Source: Lewinellaceae bacterium (GTDB lineage Bacteria; Bacteroidota; Bacteroidia; Chitinophagales; Saprospiraceae). Taken from it: DNA of 64,000 bases. The position numbers and the translations under genes are program-made. The stretch covers positions 310,001 through 374,000 of the forward strand of contig JADJUJ010000007.1 in assembly GCA_016710765.1 (NCBI GenBank). Direction: 5' to 3'. This document shows, in pieces, positions 28,487 to 37,815 of this stretch (position 1 is its first letter; every line of letters begins with the position of its first letter). The notes below the pieces were generated by a model. That model ran no database searches, was not told where the DNA came from, and saw only the letters and a program-made list of their open reading frames with translations.

Positions 28487-30643
28487 ATGAAAAAACTATT
28501 TACCTTCCTGTTAATGGTGTTGTCCGGACTGGCGATCCACGCCCAATGCCTGTTGCCGTTGTTGAACTGCACGCCTTCAGATACCATTTGCGATAATACG
28601 TCGAATGACCCGCTTTTCTGGAATTATGCCTTGTTTTGGGACAGCGTTGCCAGCGATTATAACCTGGCCGAGGGGGATGCTGATTTGTCATTTTCATACC
28701 GCGACAGTTGTGGTGACGCCACCGTTTCTTTTCTGCTGCTGCTCGACCTGAACGATGATGGCATTCATGAAACGGCACTAACCCCAGCGCATATTCTGAG
28801 TGGTGGACGCATGTTGTGGAAAAACGCTGCTAACCCGGGCTATGGCGGTACCGATACCATAACGTTTGACTACCGGGCCATACCACCGACACAACGGCAC
28901 CAGTTTTTGCTGCAAACACAAGTGAATGCTGATTCCGCTACCGTGTCGCTGCGTTGGGCGCCGGGTAATGACCTCAACAGTTTCCACTTGCCGCAATTGC
29001 CGTATGGTCACCATAAAATTATCTGGACCGTAGCGAATACAACAGATACCCTGGTGTGTGAAGAGCACTTTTTTATCAAAGATTGTGCTGCACCAACAGT
29101 TGCATGCATTCAGGGGCTGTCGGTGAATATTGGGCCATCTGGTTTTATCCATCTCTGGGCTACAGATTTCTTTCAATATGCGCTGGATAATTATACCATG
29201 CCCGGTGACTTGCAGATTGGGATAGAAAGAGCCGGTACTGGAAATGGTTTTCCAGAAGATTCGCTCAACAACCCGGTAACTACTATTGATTTTTATTGCG
29301 CTGACCTGGGACCGCAGTTGGTTGAACTCTGGGTGCGGGATGCTTATGGTTATACCGACAGTTGCACCACCACCATAATTATACAAGACAACGGCAGCAA
29401 TTGCGGTACTGCTGATTCCTCTAATGTTGTTTGTATTAAAACTGCTTGTGCCAATGAACCCATGGCAAATGTCAACATCTTGCTGGATGGTATGAATCCC
29501 GGTTGGCCGCCTGTTTTCAATTATGGTGTTACCGATTCGACTGGTTGCTGGACCTATGTGCCGGCCTTGCCCATTGGCGGGCAATTTGGCTTTACGCCGA
29601 TAAAAGATGATAATCCACTCAATGGGGTGAGTACTTACGACCTTGTTTTGATTTCCAAACATATACTTGGTTTGCAGGTCCTGCCGTCACCTTACGCCAT
29701 GATTGCCGCCGACGTCAACAAATCAAATTCCATCACCACCTTTGACATCGTGGAGTTGCGCAGATTGATTATTGGTGTATACCAGGAGTTACCCAACAAC
29801 ACTTCCTGGCGGTTTGTGGATGAGAACTTTGTCTTCCTGAATCCGTTTAATCCGTTCAGCGGGGCATTTCCGGAGTCTATTATTTACAATCCTCCCGGAA
29901 TGGCAGCCTCCTTTCTTGGCATTAAAATAGGAGATGTGAACTGCAATGCATTACCTGTGCTGGGAGAGGAAATCGAAGACAGAGGTCCACAAAACCTTAC
30001 CCTGCGCGAGCAGCAACTTGAGCCCGGCCAGGAATTGGAAATCCCCATTTATGCTGCCCAGCAGGAGCGATGGGATGGCTTTCAATTGTCGTTCGCTGCC
30101 GATCCTGCCTTAATAGAGATTGTTGGGGTAATTCCTGGTAATCTGCCTGGAATGGAATCTGATGTTTTTAACCTGAATGCAATAGGAACGGCATTGAATG
30201 CGAGCTGGATTACCCCTCAAGGTTCCAACATCTCGCTCCGAGAGCCACTGTTTTATGTAAAAATAAGGGCTCGGTCAGCAGGTCGATTGAGCGAGGGACT
30301 TCGGCTAGCGCCAGGCCCCCTGCGGCCGGAAGCCTACCCTTCGAGCGGTGGTGTGTCGCGCATGGAATTGCTTTACGAACTTGGCGATTCCCGTGGATTT
30401 GCTGCCCGCCCAAACCCTACGAGCGGGGGCTTCGAATTGCCGCTTCAGTTGGATGAGCCGGGAGATGTTTTACTGCAACTCAGGGATTCCTGGGGTGTGT
30501 TGGTGTATCAAAATCATTTTATGGGAAATACAGGTTTCCAAATTATTTCGGTGCCCGCGACGGCTTTTTCGGCAACAGGGGTGTATTTTTGGCAAATGTC
30601 CGGATCAGTACGCCACATGCAGGGTAAGGTGGTCCGGCAGTAA
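28487..30643 (+). CDS. Modular surface protein D: dockerin, cohesin-like, T9SS tail (intact)
   Basis: The only intact long member of the family here, 718 residues. Signal peptide 1-20 (ends IHAQ); ICD..FWN module (about 33-95); PQLPYGHHKIIW linker; GLSVNI module (about 205-310); carboxypeptidase-regulatory-like segment; dockerin (about 371-432) with loops DDNPLNGVSTYD and DVNKSNSITTFD; SWRFVDENF and KIGDVNCN connectors; cohesin-like beta-sandwich (about 505-625, starting LREQQLEPGQELEIP); T9SS sorting domain (about 640-718, RPNPTSGG to GKVVRQ). The two loops keep Asp/Asn at positions 1, 3 and 12, so calcium binding is likely. It is expected to be exported through T9SS and attached to the surface or released. 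It serves as the reference for reading A, B, C and E. Confidence 0.8.
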   Translation: MKKLFTFLLMVLSGLAIHAQCLLPLLNCTPSDTICDNTSNDPLFWNYALFWDSVASDYNLAEGDADLSFSYRDSCGDATVSFLLLLDLNDDGIHETALTPAHILSGGRMLWKNAANPGYGGTDTITFDYRAIPPTQRHQFLLQTQVNADSATVSLRWAPGNDLNSFHLPQLPYGHHKIIWTVANTTDTLVCEEHFFIKDCAAPTVACIQGLSVNIGPSGFIHLWATDFFQYALDNYTMPGDLQIGIERAGTGNGFPEDSLNNPVTTIDFYCADLGPQLVELWVRDAYGYTDSCTTTIIIQDNGSNCGTADSSNVVCIKTACANEPMANVNILLDGMNPGWPPVFNYGVTDSTGCWTYVPALPIGGQFGFTPIKDDNPLNGVSTYDLVLISKHILGLQVLPSPYAMIAADVNKSNSITTFDIVELRRLIIGVYQELPNNTSWRFVDENFVFLNPFNPFSGAFPESIIYNPPGMAASFLGIKIGDVNCNALPVLGEEIEDRGPQNLTLREQQLEPGQELEIPIYAAQQERWDGFQLSFAADPALIEIVGVIPGNLPGMESDVFNLNAIGTALNASWITPQGSNISLREPLFYVKIRARSAGRLSEGLRLAPGPLRPEAYPSSGGVSRMELLYELGDSRGFAARPNPTSGGFELPLQLDEPGDVLLQLRDSWGVLVYQNHFMGNTGFQIISVPATAFSATGVYFWQMSGSVRHMQGKVVRQ

Positions 30644-30684
30644 TCATAAACCGATTTTTTCATCCTTTTTTTAATACTTTTCCC

Positions 30685-32450
30685 ATGAAGTACGCCTTTC
30701 TAAGCCTGTGCATGGTTTGTACGTGCGCTGTTTCCTTTGCACAGAGCAATTGCCAAACCGAATTGTATTGTCCAAGCGGGACAGTTGAAATTTGCGACAA
30801 AACACCCAATGAAGGCAAGTTTTGGAATGACCCCTTGTTCTGGGATGCCGGTAACCAACGGCAAGACCTAACGGAGGGGCCGGGTAAACTGCAACTAAGT
30901 CTGTACAGCAAGTGCGCTTCAAGCCTGAGCATCCGCTACCTGCTTTTCCTCGACCTTGATTCAGATGGCATTGCCGAAACGGTGGTGAACTCGGTTGATC
31001 CAGCCCCTGCCGGCACCGTGCGGTACAATAATCTGAATACACCCAATTACAGCGGAGGCACTCCGGCGACTTTTGATAACCGTTCGGTACCCAGTAATGA
31101 GAAATATTATTTTGTACAAAAGGCCTCCGTTTTTGGCCAATATGTGTCGGCTTCCGTTCGCTGGCAAAATGCCCAAGGTGCAGTGGTTACCCCGCAACTT
31201 CCCAACGGTAACCACCGCATCAAATGGTTTGTGACGGACCCCAATGGCGGGGTGCAAACCTGTGAATATGCCCTCTCGGTGCGCGACTGCGTGCCGCCAC
31301 AGGTGGGTTGCCTGTCGGGACTGGTGGTTAGCCTTTCACCGGCGGGTGATTTTACCCTGTATGCGAGTGACGTATTGCAATTTGCTTCGGATAACCTGAC
31401 GCCCAGTAATCTGTTGGGCATTGGAATTCAAAAATCGGGTGCAGGTGTAGGCTTTCCGCTGGATTCGCTCGGAAATCCGCTTACGTCCGTGACCTATTAT
31501 TGTGATGAAGTGGGCGCCGATACCCAGGTTGAACTTTGGGTGCAGGATGCAGCGGGCAACACTGCCGTTTGCATCACCAGTATCAATATTTTGGACGATC
31601 TGGGGGCTTGTTCCGGTGGAGCAACGGTCAGCGTTTGTGCAATTCAGTTGTGCTCCGGACACAAAAATAGAAGAACTTAACTTTGAAATAGCGGTTAACA
31701 ATCCAGCATTTCCTCCACTCAGCCTATTTGCTTTTAGTAATGCAATCGGCTGCGCGGATTTGCCCATACCTTCTCCAATAGTGCCGTTCACCTACATTAG
31801 TGCTTCCAGGGACGATTCGCCGTTGAATGGCGTGGATGCCCAGGACGCCGATCTCTTGTCGCAACACGTCATGGGTACGCAGTTGCTCACAGAACCCTGG
31901 CAATTGGTGGCCGCCGATCTCAACGAAGATGGTGCCGTAGATGCCGCCGATATTGCAGTATTGCAAGGCACTACAGGCGGGCATACTGACGGAATTTCCT
32001 GGCGGATACTCCTGGCGCTTTTTTGTGGATACCTGTGATGTCAGTACCGTGAATGGAATTCTGAACTGTCCGCGCGAAATTGATATTTCAAACTACAATG
32101 GAAGTGGTTTGCCCGGGTTTTACGGCATCAAGTTAGGCGATTTGAATTGTAGTTCCAGTTTTTCGCAAGGCCCGACCGACCGTGCTGCTGCACCTGCTTT
32201 GTATGCAAGTGTATGGCCAAATCCGACGCAGCACTCGGCAACCGTGCAAGTGAATTTACCAGAAGTTCGTGCACTCCAGTTCCAGTTGTTTGATGCGCTG
32301 GGGCGACAGGTTTTTTCGGAAAATCTTGCCGGACACAAAGGAATGCAGACGATGGTGATTCCCGAAACGGCTATGGCAGTGCCGGGCCTTTACATTTGGC
32401 GTTTAGACGCCGGTTCGGACACCCAAACGGGCAAGCTACTGCGCCAGTAG
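30685..32450 (+). CDS. Modular surface protein E: dockerin and T9SS tail, no cohesin-like domain (frameshifted)
   Basis: About 588 residues read across +1 shifts near 31663 and 31968 (one G too many in CAAGGCACTACAG). It has a signal peptide (ends VSFAQ), the ICD..FWN module (30790-30990), a PQLPNGNHRIKW linker, a GLVVSL module (31320-31600), dockerin loops (about 31805-31975: DDSPLNGVDAQD and DLNEDGAVDAAD), the YSWRFFVD and KLGDLNC connectors, then directly a T9SS sorting domain (32195-32450, WPNPTQHS to GKLLRQ). The cohesin-like domain present in A-D is missing. The second dockerin loop is the most canonical of the family. It lies 41 bases after protein D. Confidence 0.7.
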
Positions 32451-32477
32451 ATTAATGCTGTGCTGTTTTGTGTTTAC

Positions 32478-33866
32478 CTACAACTCCATTCGAATCCTGC
32501 GTTCGGGTGGGAGGTAGTTGTTCATGCGGTTGGGTAACACCTTCATCCATCCCAGGTTAAGCCCCTGATGCCGGGCAAGGGTCCATCCTTTTGCAGTAGC
32601 CGCGGGAAGATCGAAGCTTTCTTTTTTCAGAAAAAGTAAGGCCTCTGATTTGCTCAGATCGAGTGCTGGCAGCGATTTTTGGATGATTTCGCTCAGCGCC
32701 AGGGCATGTTCGGGGATAAAATCTTTACCTTTAAACGTACCCACTTTTACACCGAACCATTTTGAATTACAGGCTTTATCGAGCACCAGCAAATCTTGTT
32801 CTTGTGCCTTGGGCAAAGCGATGATATCATCTTTGCTGGTCAGGTAAAATGTAAGGATGTCGGGATTGTCCACCCAGGGGAAAAGTAGCGGCAGTTGTGC
32901 TTTGGGAACCGGCCGAAGGTGTTGAAAAACAGCACTGGGGTGGTTGCGCTGCGCCCGGTATTCTTTTTCGCAGGATGCTCAGAAAAAACCCTCTCCTTCC
33001 AAATGATGGGGAAAAAGCGGTAGGTTCCCTGGCGGCGTGCACACCCCAGCTGGCGGGGATATCGATGCTTACCGGTTCCAGGTCGAAAGTTTGGCATAGC
33101 CAGGCCACGTTGTCCTCATTCTCCAAACGATTGTAAGTACAAGTGCTGTAAAGCAGCACGCCGCCTGGGGCAAGGGCGTTGACAGCACCCGGCAGGATGC
33201 GTTGCTGGCGAAGTGCACAGGTTTCTACGTGTGGCAGCGACCATTCCCGGATGGCCGCATGATCCTTTCGAAACAAACCTTCGCCACTGCAGGGGGCGTC
33301 CACTACCACAACATCAAACCAATCCTCGAGGGCGTTGAACGCATCGGCATCGGCGCTGGTAACGGCTACAGGCAGCACACCCCAGCGTTCGATGTTTTCG
33401 CGCAGGGGTTAACCCTAGAGCGCACATATTCATTGGATACCAGCAGTCCTTCGGGGCCAATCAGGTCGCTGAGGAGGGTGCTTTTTCCGCCGGGAGCGGC
33501 GCACATGTCGAGTATTTTGAGCGACGCCTTGTTGGCACAGGCCTGTTTTACAGCCTGAAACAAGAACATGGAAGAGGCTTCCTGCACATAGTAACTTCCG
33601 GCATGGAGGAGCGGGTCGAGGGTGAAAACCGGACGATTCGCAAGGTAACGGCCATTGGGGTGCCAGGGGACAGGGCCGCTGATGGGTGCGCCAGCAATTT
33701 CGTTAGGTTCTGCGCCTGATTTTCCGGGGTTTAATCGGATGCTGATGGGTGCAGGCTTGCCCAGGGCTTTTTCAAACGCCGGATATTCACCGGGAATCAG
33801 TGCCTGCATTTGGCTGACAAAAGGAGGAGGTAGCATGGGCTGTTGATTTGGTCCCGGTAAGGACAT
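32478..33866 (-). CDS. rRNA cytosine-C5 methyltransferase, RsmF/NOL1-NOP2-Sun type (several frameshifts)
   Basis: SAM-dependent RNA m5C methyltransferase of about 465 residues. Motif I LDMCAAPGGKSTLLSDL, motif IV DAPCSGEGLFRKD and motif VI STCTYN carry the SAM site and both catalytic cysteines, and the C-terminus (GWTLARHQGLNLGWMKVLPNR) is the RsmF C-terminal RNA-binding domain. The reading is broken at about 33405 and at homopolymers 33008-33011 (C run on the coding strand), 32983-32988 (T), 32964-32968 (A) and 32925-32929 (T). Adding one base to each of these four runs gives a continuous, family-like sequence. The clustered homopolymer shortening points to sequencing error rather than decay. 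Confidence 0.8.
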
Positions 33867-33983
33867 TCAGGATGCAAAATCCTTTTTATTTCGGGTAAAG
33901 AGAAAAAACGTGCCTATTTTTACATCCAAACCCGGCAAATTATTTTCTAAGGCACCTCTTTTGGCTTCAATACAATTTACCCG

Positions 33984-34487
33984 ATGCAAGCACAAGGCGT
34001 ATTATTATCCATCATTGATCAGGTTAACCATGTTTTGCAGCAGTTGGAACCGGATGCTTACAAAAAGTCCTTACCCGAGTACAACGGAAGTAGTCTTGGG
34101 CAACATTTTCGCCATATTCTTGAATTTTTTCAGTGCCTTGAAAATGGAGCGATGACCGGTTTGGTGGATTATGCAGGCAGGGAACGCAATTTACTGTATG
34201 AGGATAACCCGAAACTGACCATAGAGGCATTTAATGTGCTGGTTCCAGTTTTGCTGGAATTGCCGCTCAGCAAAAAAGTGCTGGTTCGCGCTGAGTTTGG
34301 CAGCGATGAACGTCCGGATTTTGAAAGTTCGGTTGGCCGCGAATTGGTTTTTGTTTATGATCACGCCATCCATCATTTGGCCATCATCAAAATTGGATTG
34401 CACTGCCATTTCCCGGAGGTTAATGCCGATCCGGATTTAGGCGTGTCACCTTCTACGATCAAACACCGCAAAGCGATGAGTCAGTAG
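33984..34487 (+). CDS. DinB-like domain protein
   Basis: A 167-residue helical-bundle protein. The three histidines expected to bind a metal are visible: one in SLGQHFRHILEFF (about residue 40) and two in YDHAIHHLAIIK (about 130-135). Proteins of this DinB/YfiT-like fold include thiol transferases with bacillithiol or mycothiol; the function here is unknown. Cytoplasmic. The gene is transcribed toward the phosphopantetheinyl transferase gene. Confidence 0.75.
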   Translation: MQAQGVLLSIIDQVNHVLQQLEPDAYKKSLPEYNGSSLGQHFRHILEFFQCLENGAMTGLVDYAGRERNLLYEDNPKLTIEAFNVLVPVLLELPLSKKVLVRAEFGSDERPDFESSVGRELVFVYDHAIHHLAIIKIGLHCHFPEVNADPDLGVSPSTIKHRKAMSQ

Positions 34488-34495
34488 GTTGCAAC

Positions 34496-35160
34496 TTATT
34501 GCGCTGAGCAAATCGTCCAGATACAAGCTTTATCGTTTTCCAGTGTATACCGTTCGAAATGCAGCTGGTAAGACTGTAAAACGCTGCCTTTTTCCACCCA
34601 ACCAATGGTTTGCCCGCGCCGTCCATTCCAATCGAACGGCTCCAATCGCATATGCCCCCGGAAGTCAAGTTCCTTGAGCCCATAGCTTTGTACATGCTCT
34701 CTTTGGCGGTCCAAAAAATGTGAAAGAGTTCAAATTGTACAGTGGTATCATGCTGATGGATAAAAGCCATCTCATCCGGACTGACAAATTTTCCTGCAAT
34801 TCGGGGCATTTTTTCCACCATTACCTGCACATCGCATCCGCAAACTTTATCGGCCAGCAAGGCGCCAACAATTCCCTGTGAATGACTAAGCGAGCAATGT
34901 TGTTCCGGATGGTCCAGAAAAAAAGGTTTTGAAAATGCACTTTTCCCCATCATTAGCCGCTGCGGTGCGCCACTTAGTTTATGCAGCAGCCAACGCCCAG
35001 CCAGCCATTCCATTCTCCGAATTCCTTTGTACAGCGCCAATTCCTGTTCCTCTCCGGCAGAAAGCGGTAAGTCTTCGCGAAAGAAGCCTTCGTTCTCTGC
35101 AATTTGCCAAAGTCCGATGGCAGTATTGGGCGCAGGATGAAGCGAAAGCAGGAGCGGCAT
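34496..35160 (-). CDS. 4'-phosphopantetheinyl transferase superfamily protein (frameshifted)
   Basis: About 222 residues. Enzymes of this Sfp/AcpS superfamily move phosphopantetheine from CoA to a carrier-protein serine. The central Asp motif VCGCDVQVM, the RIAGKFVSPDE segment and the signature FWTAKESMYKA are present. Near 34691 one base is missing: the frame then changes from GSRNLTS to YGLKELDFRGHMRLEPFDWNG, which continues the family pattern to the stop at 34496. The start at 35160 is the first ATG giving a normal N-terminus. No polyketide or peptide synthetase genes are nearby, so the partner is probably fatty-acid ACP. Confidence 0.75.
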
Positions 35161-35458
35161 AATGAGAGAAGGTTGGGACAAAAATACATCGGAATGTGGA
35201 AACTTATGGTTTCCAACAAAAAAGGCGGGACAAAAGCGGTATAGTTGCTTTTGTCCCGGCCGTTTGCAGGATGGTCCACTATTGGATGACCAATGTAGTG
35301 TTTGATTTTTTAGTTTGGCTGCGCAAAATAATTGTCCCACAGAAAGGCGCAATACCCGCAGATGTTTTGCTTCGCAAAAATCTGCGGTAGGCACGGCCTA
35401 AATTTTTTCAAAATACTACATTGGTTGACGTATAGTGCCACAGTCACCAGTATATCGA
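35161..35458. other. Intergenic region with nested inverted repeats
   Basis: About 300 bases without a gene. It holds a 12-bp-stem hairpin (35226-35258, GGGACAAAAGC with GCTTTTGTCCC) and a second set of nested repeats at 35290-35424 described separately. Confidence 0.5.
35290..35424. repeat. Nested inverted-repeat element, possible second MITE
   Basis: The outer arms CCAATGTAGT (35290-35299) and ACTACATTGG (35415-35424) are perfect inverted repeats whose similarity extends inward imperfectly. They enclose a strong hairpin at 35356-35387 (CCGCAGATGTTTTGC with GCAAAAATCTGCGG). There is no coding capacity. Confidence 0.4.
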
Positions 35459-37782
35459 TTACAACCGGTGTATGAGTAAAGGAGCAGTTTCTTGTTCGTT
35501 TCCTTTTTGCAGGATACAGTAATAGATGCCGGCCGACAAGGCGCTCAATTCGAAAGGCAGCGTGTGCTCCCCTGGCTCCAGGATGGTGCTGTTTTGCAGG
35601 GTTTGAACTATACGGCCTTGCTGATCGGTCAACCAGATACTTACCCTCTGGTTTTGAACGGTTTGAAAAGCAATTCTGATGACGTCGGTGGCAGGGTTAG
35701 GCATGATGGTAAAGGTAGAAGTATGCTCCAATGTGAGGTTTTGGTCCTCGGAACTGCGAAGATCTCCAATGGGTTCATCAAAGCCAGAACCCGGATAATT
35801 GTCCGTTTTTAAGCTTCCCGACATCAATCCGCAGCCACCGCCCGGCAAAATTCGAGCGTGAAACATGGCGCCCGACTGGGCATGAAAACCAGGGACGAGA
35901 CGAACCGCATGACCTGCATAGGCATTTATTTTGGCCGGACTGACCACATTTACCGCAGGGCCAAAGCTCAGGTCTTGCTGAACGGCAAAGGTTTGGGTGC
36001 TGTTCAGTACTACGCCCGAAACCGTGCGATCCAGGTCCATGGCGTCGTTTCCGCTGAACCAAAGCGTAAAACGCTGCGGCCCGTCGGTGAGTGCTCCGGG
36101 TGCTACCACCCTAAGGGTGTAGGTTCCGTTTTGCGGGCTCAACAACAGTACTTGTTCCACATTGTCGCGGTCATTGTCGCCAGTTGTTGCGGCAGCGGCA
36201 GGGTTATTGGGGTCGAGGGTCCAGGGCAGGAAAGTACTTCCATTGTGGTCCACCCGTAAATCCAGGTCATTGACCAAATACCGTACGCCGGCAGGATTTA
36301 CGGCGCTGTTGTTGGTATTGTTTGCCGCGGGGTCGTTCCAGCTGAGCGTTGCTTTTAAGGGCCACATGCCCATGCTGTGAATGTTGATGGCAAACGTTTC
36401 ACCGGCCTCCAGGCTGCCTTCCACGTATTGCTGGCAGCCGTCCATTCCTTCGATGCTAATGAGTCTTGCTGCGTCAGCCACGTTGATCATACCCCAGCCG
36501 AAGCGATAATCGGGGCCTGGGTTGTTGCCACATTCATCGGCCATGTGGATGAGCAGGCCTTTGGTGGTAGCAGCCCTCGGTGTTCCTCCGATCACATTGC
36601 GCCAGTACTCCAACAGCAGTCCGGTGGCCCCTGCAACAGGGGGGAGGACATAGAGGTTCCGCTTTTGGTGGTGTATTCGTCGTCGGCGGTCCTGTCTGAA
36701 GAATACAGCGAAACGCCATCAGCCACTACATCTGGTTTGATGCGACCATCATCGGATGGCCCGAAACCTGAGAAGCCTGCCAGGGTTACCGAGGCTGGAC
36801 CACTGTAGCCACCAGGCATATTGTTCACTGCACCTACCGTTACAATGTTTTTGGCATTGCCATAAGTTGGGATGCAGTCGAAATCATCCGGGCCACCATC
36901 GTCCTCATGGCTGTCGTTCTGAATGGTTGCACTTCCGGCATGGGTATGGTTTACATTCATGCCCGGACCATCGTTTCGGTCGTTCCCTGCTGATTTCACT
37001 ACCACCAGAAATGGCGCATTGTGGGCGACATTGTCCCAGTCTCTGGCCTGGTCGTTGTAGGCGCCAAATTTCCAGTCTTCATTGTTGCTACCGCCGTAAA
37101 ATACCCAGTTGCCCATGTTGTCGGTATCCCAACCGGCAAAGGACCCGTACGAGTGGTTGGAAACCAACACGGGTGGCGTTGCGGCGGCAGCGGCGGCCAT
37201 TTCTGCCAGGTCGTTGTCCAGGTCGTAACAGGCCAGATCAGCGCCGGTAGAAAAGCCTTCTGCGTTGGCATCCACGCCGGATGCGATCATCGTACCGGCG
37301 ACATGGGTGGCATGGCTGGAGAAATTGGGTGCACCGTCCATTTGCGTGGCACGACCGCCGAACTCCTGGTGGGTAGTACGCACAGCGGCCCGGCTTCCGG
37401 GTTCGAAGGCTTCCCAGATGCCCAGGGTGATGCCAGCACCCGTCAGGCCGAGGTTCAGGCTGCCGCCTGCTTTCACATCATCGGCAGAGATGGTTTGTAC
37501 GGAATTGAGGTTGAAATTGCCGTCGTATATCGGCTGCTCGTTTTCGATGCTTCGCAGTACAAGTTCACCTTGTTGGGAGGATATTCGCAGAGGGTAACCC
37601 AGCCGACTGGCTTCGCGGGCCAGTTTCGATTGGTATTGTGCATTTCTACCCTCCAGTTGCTTTTGCAGGGCAGACAGTTTCGCTGTTTCTACCGGTGTCA
37701 TTTGGGCCAGGGCATGCTCAGCAAAACCCAGGACAATGCACAGCAGTATAAGGCGAACCGTTGTTTGCAGGTTCGTTTTCAT
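35459..37782 (-). CDS. T9SS-exported S8 (subtilisin-like) serine peptidase (frameshifted)
   Basis: About 774 residues: signal peptide (ends EHALAQ), N-terminal pro-region, an S8 domain, a P-domain-like beta-sandwich, a 3-coil or linker region and a T9SS sorting domain (MPNPATD to LLIHRL). The catalytic His lies in SHATHVAGTM and the Ser in SGTSMSSP; the oxyanion Asn is in KSAGNDRND. The usual Asp motif (VDTG) reads GIWEAFEPGSR, so the Asp may be replaced by Glu or displaced. The frame breaks at a C6 run (36639-36644, coding strand) right after the Ser; one more C gives PPVAGATGLLLEYW, the normal continuation. Confidence 0.82.
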
Positions 37783-37815
37783 ATTTTGAACAATAAGAAG
37801 TTGAAAAAAATGGGG

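Noticed and set aside
12343..32450. A cellulosome for polysaccharide breakdown.
   Set aside because: Dockerin and cohesin-like domains are present, but no glycoside hydrolase or carbohydrate-binding module is attached or nearby.
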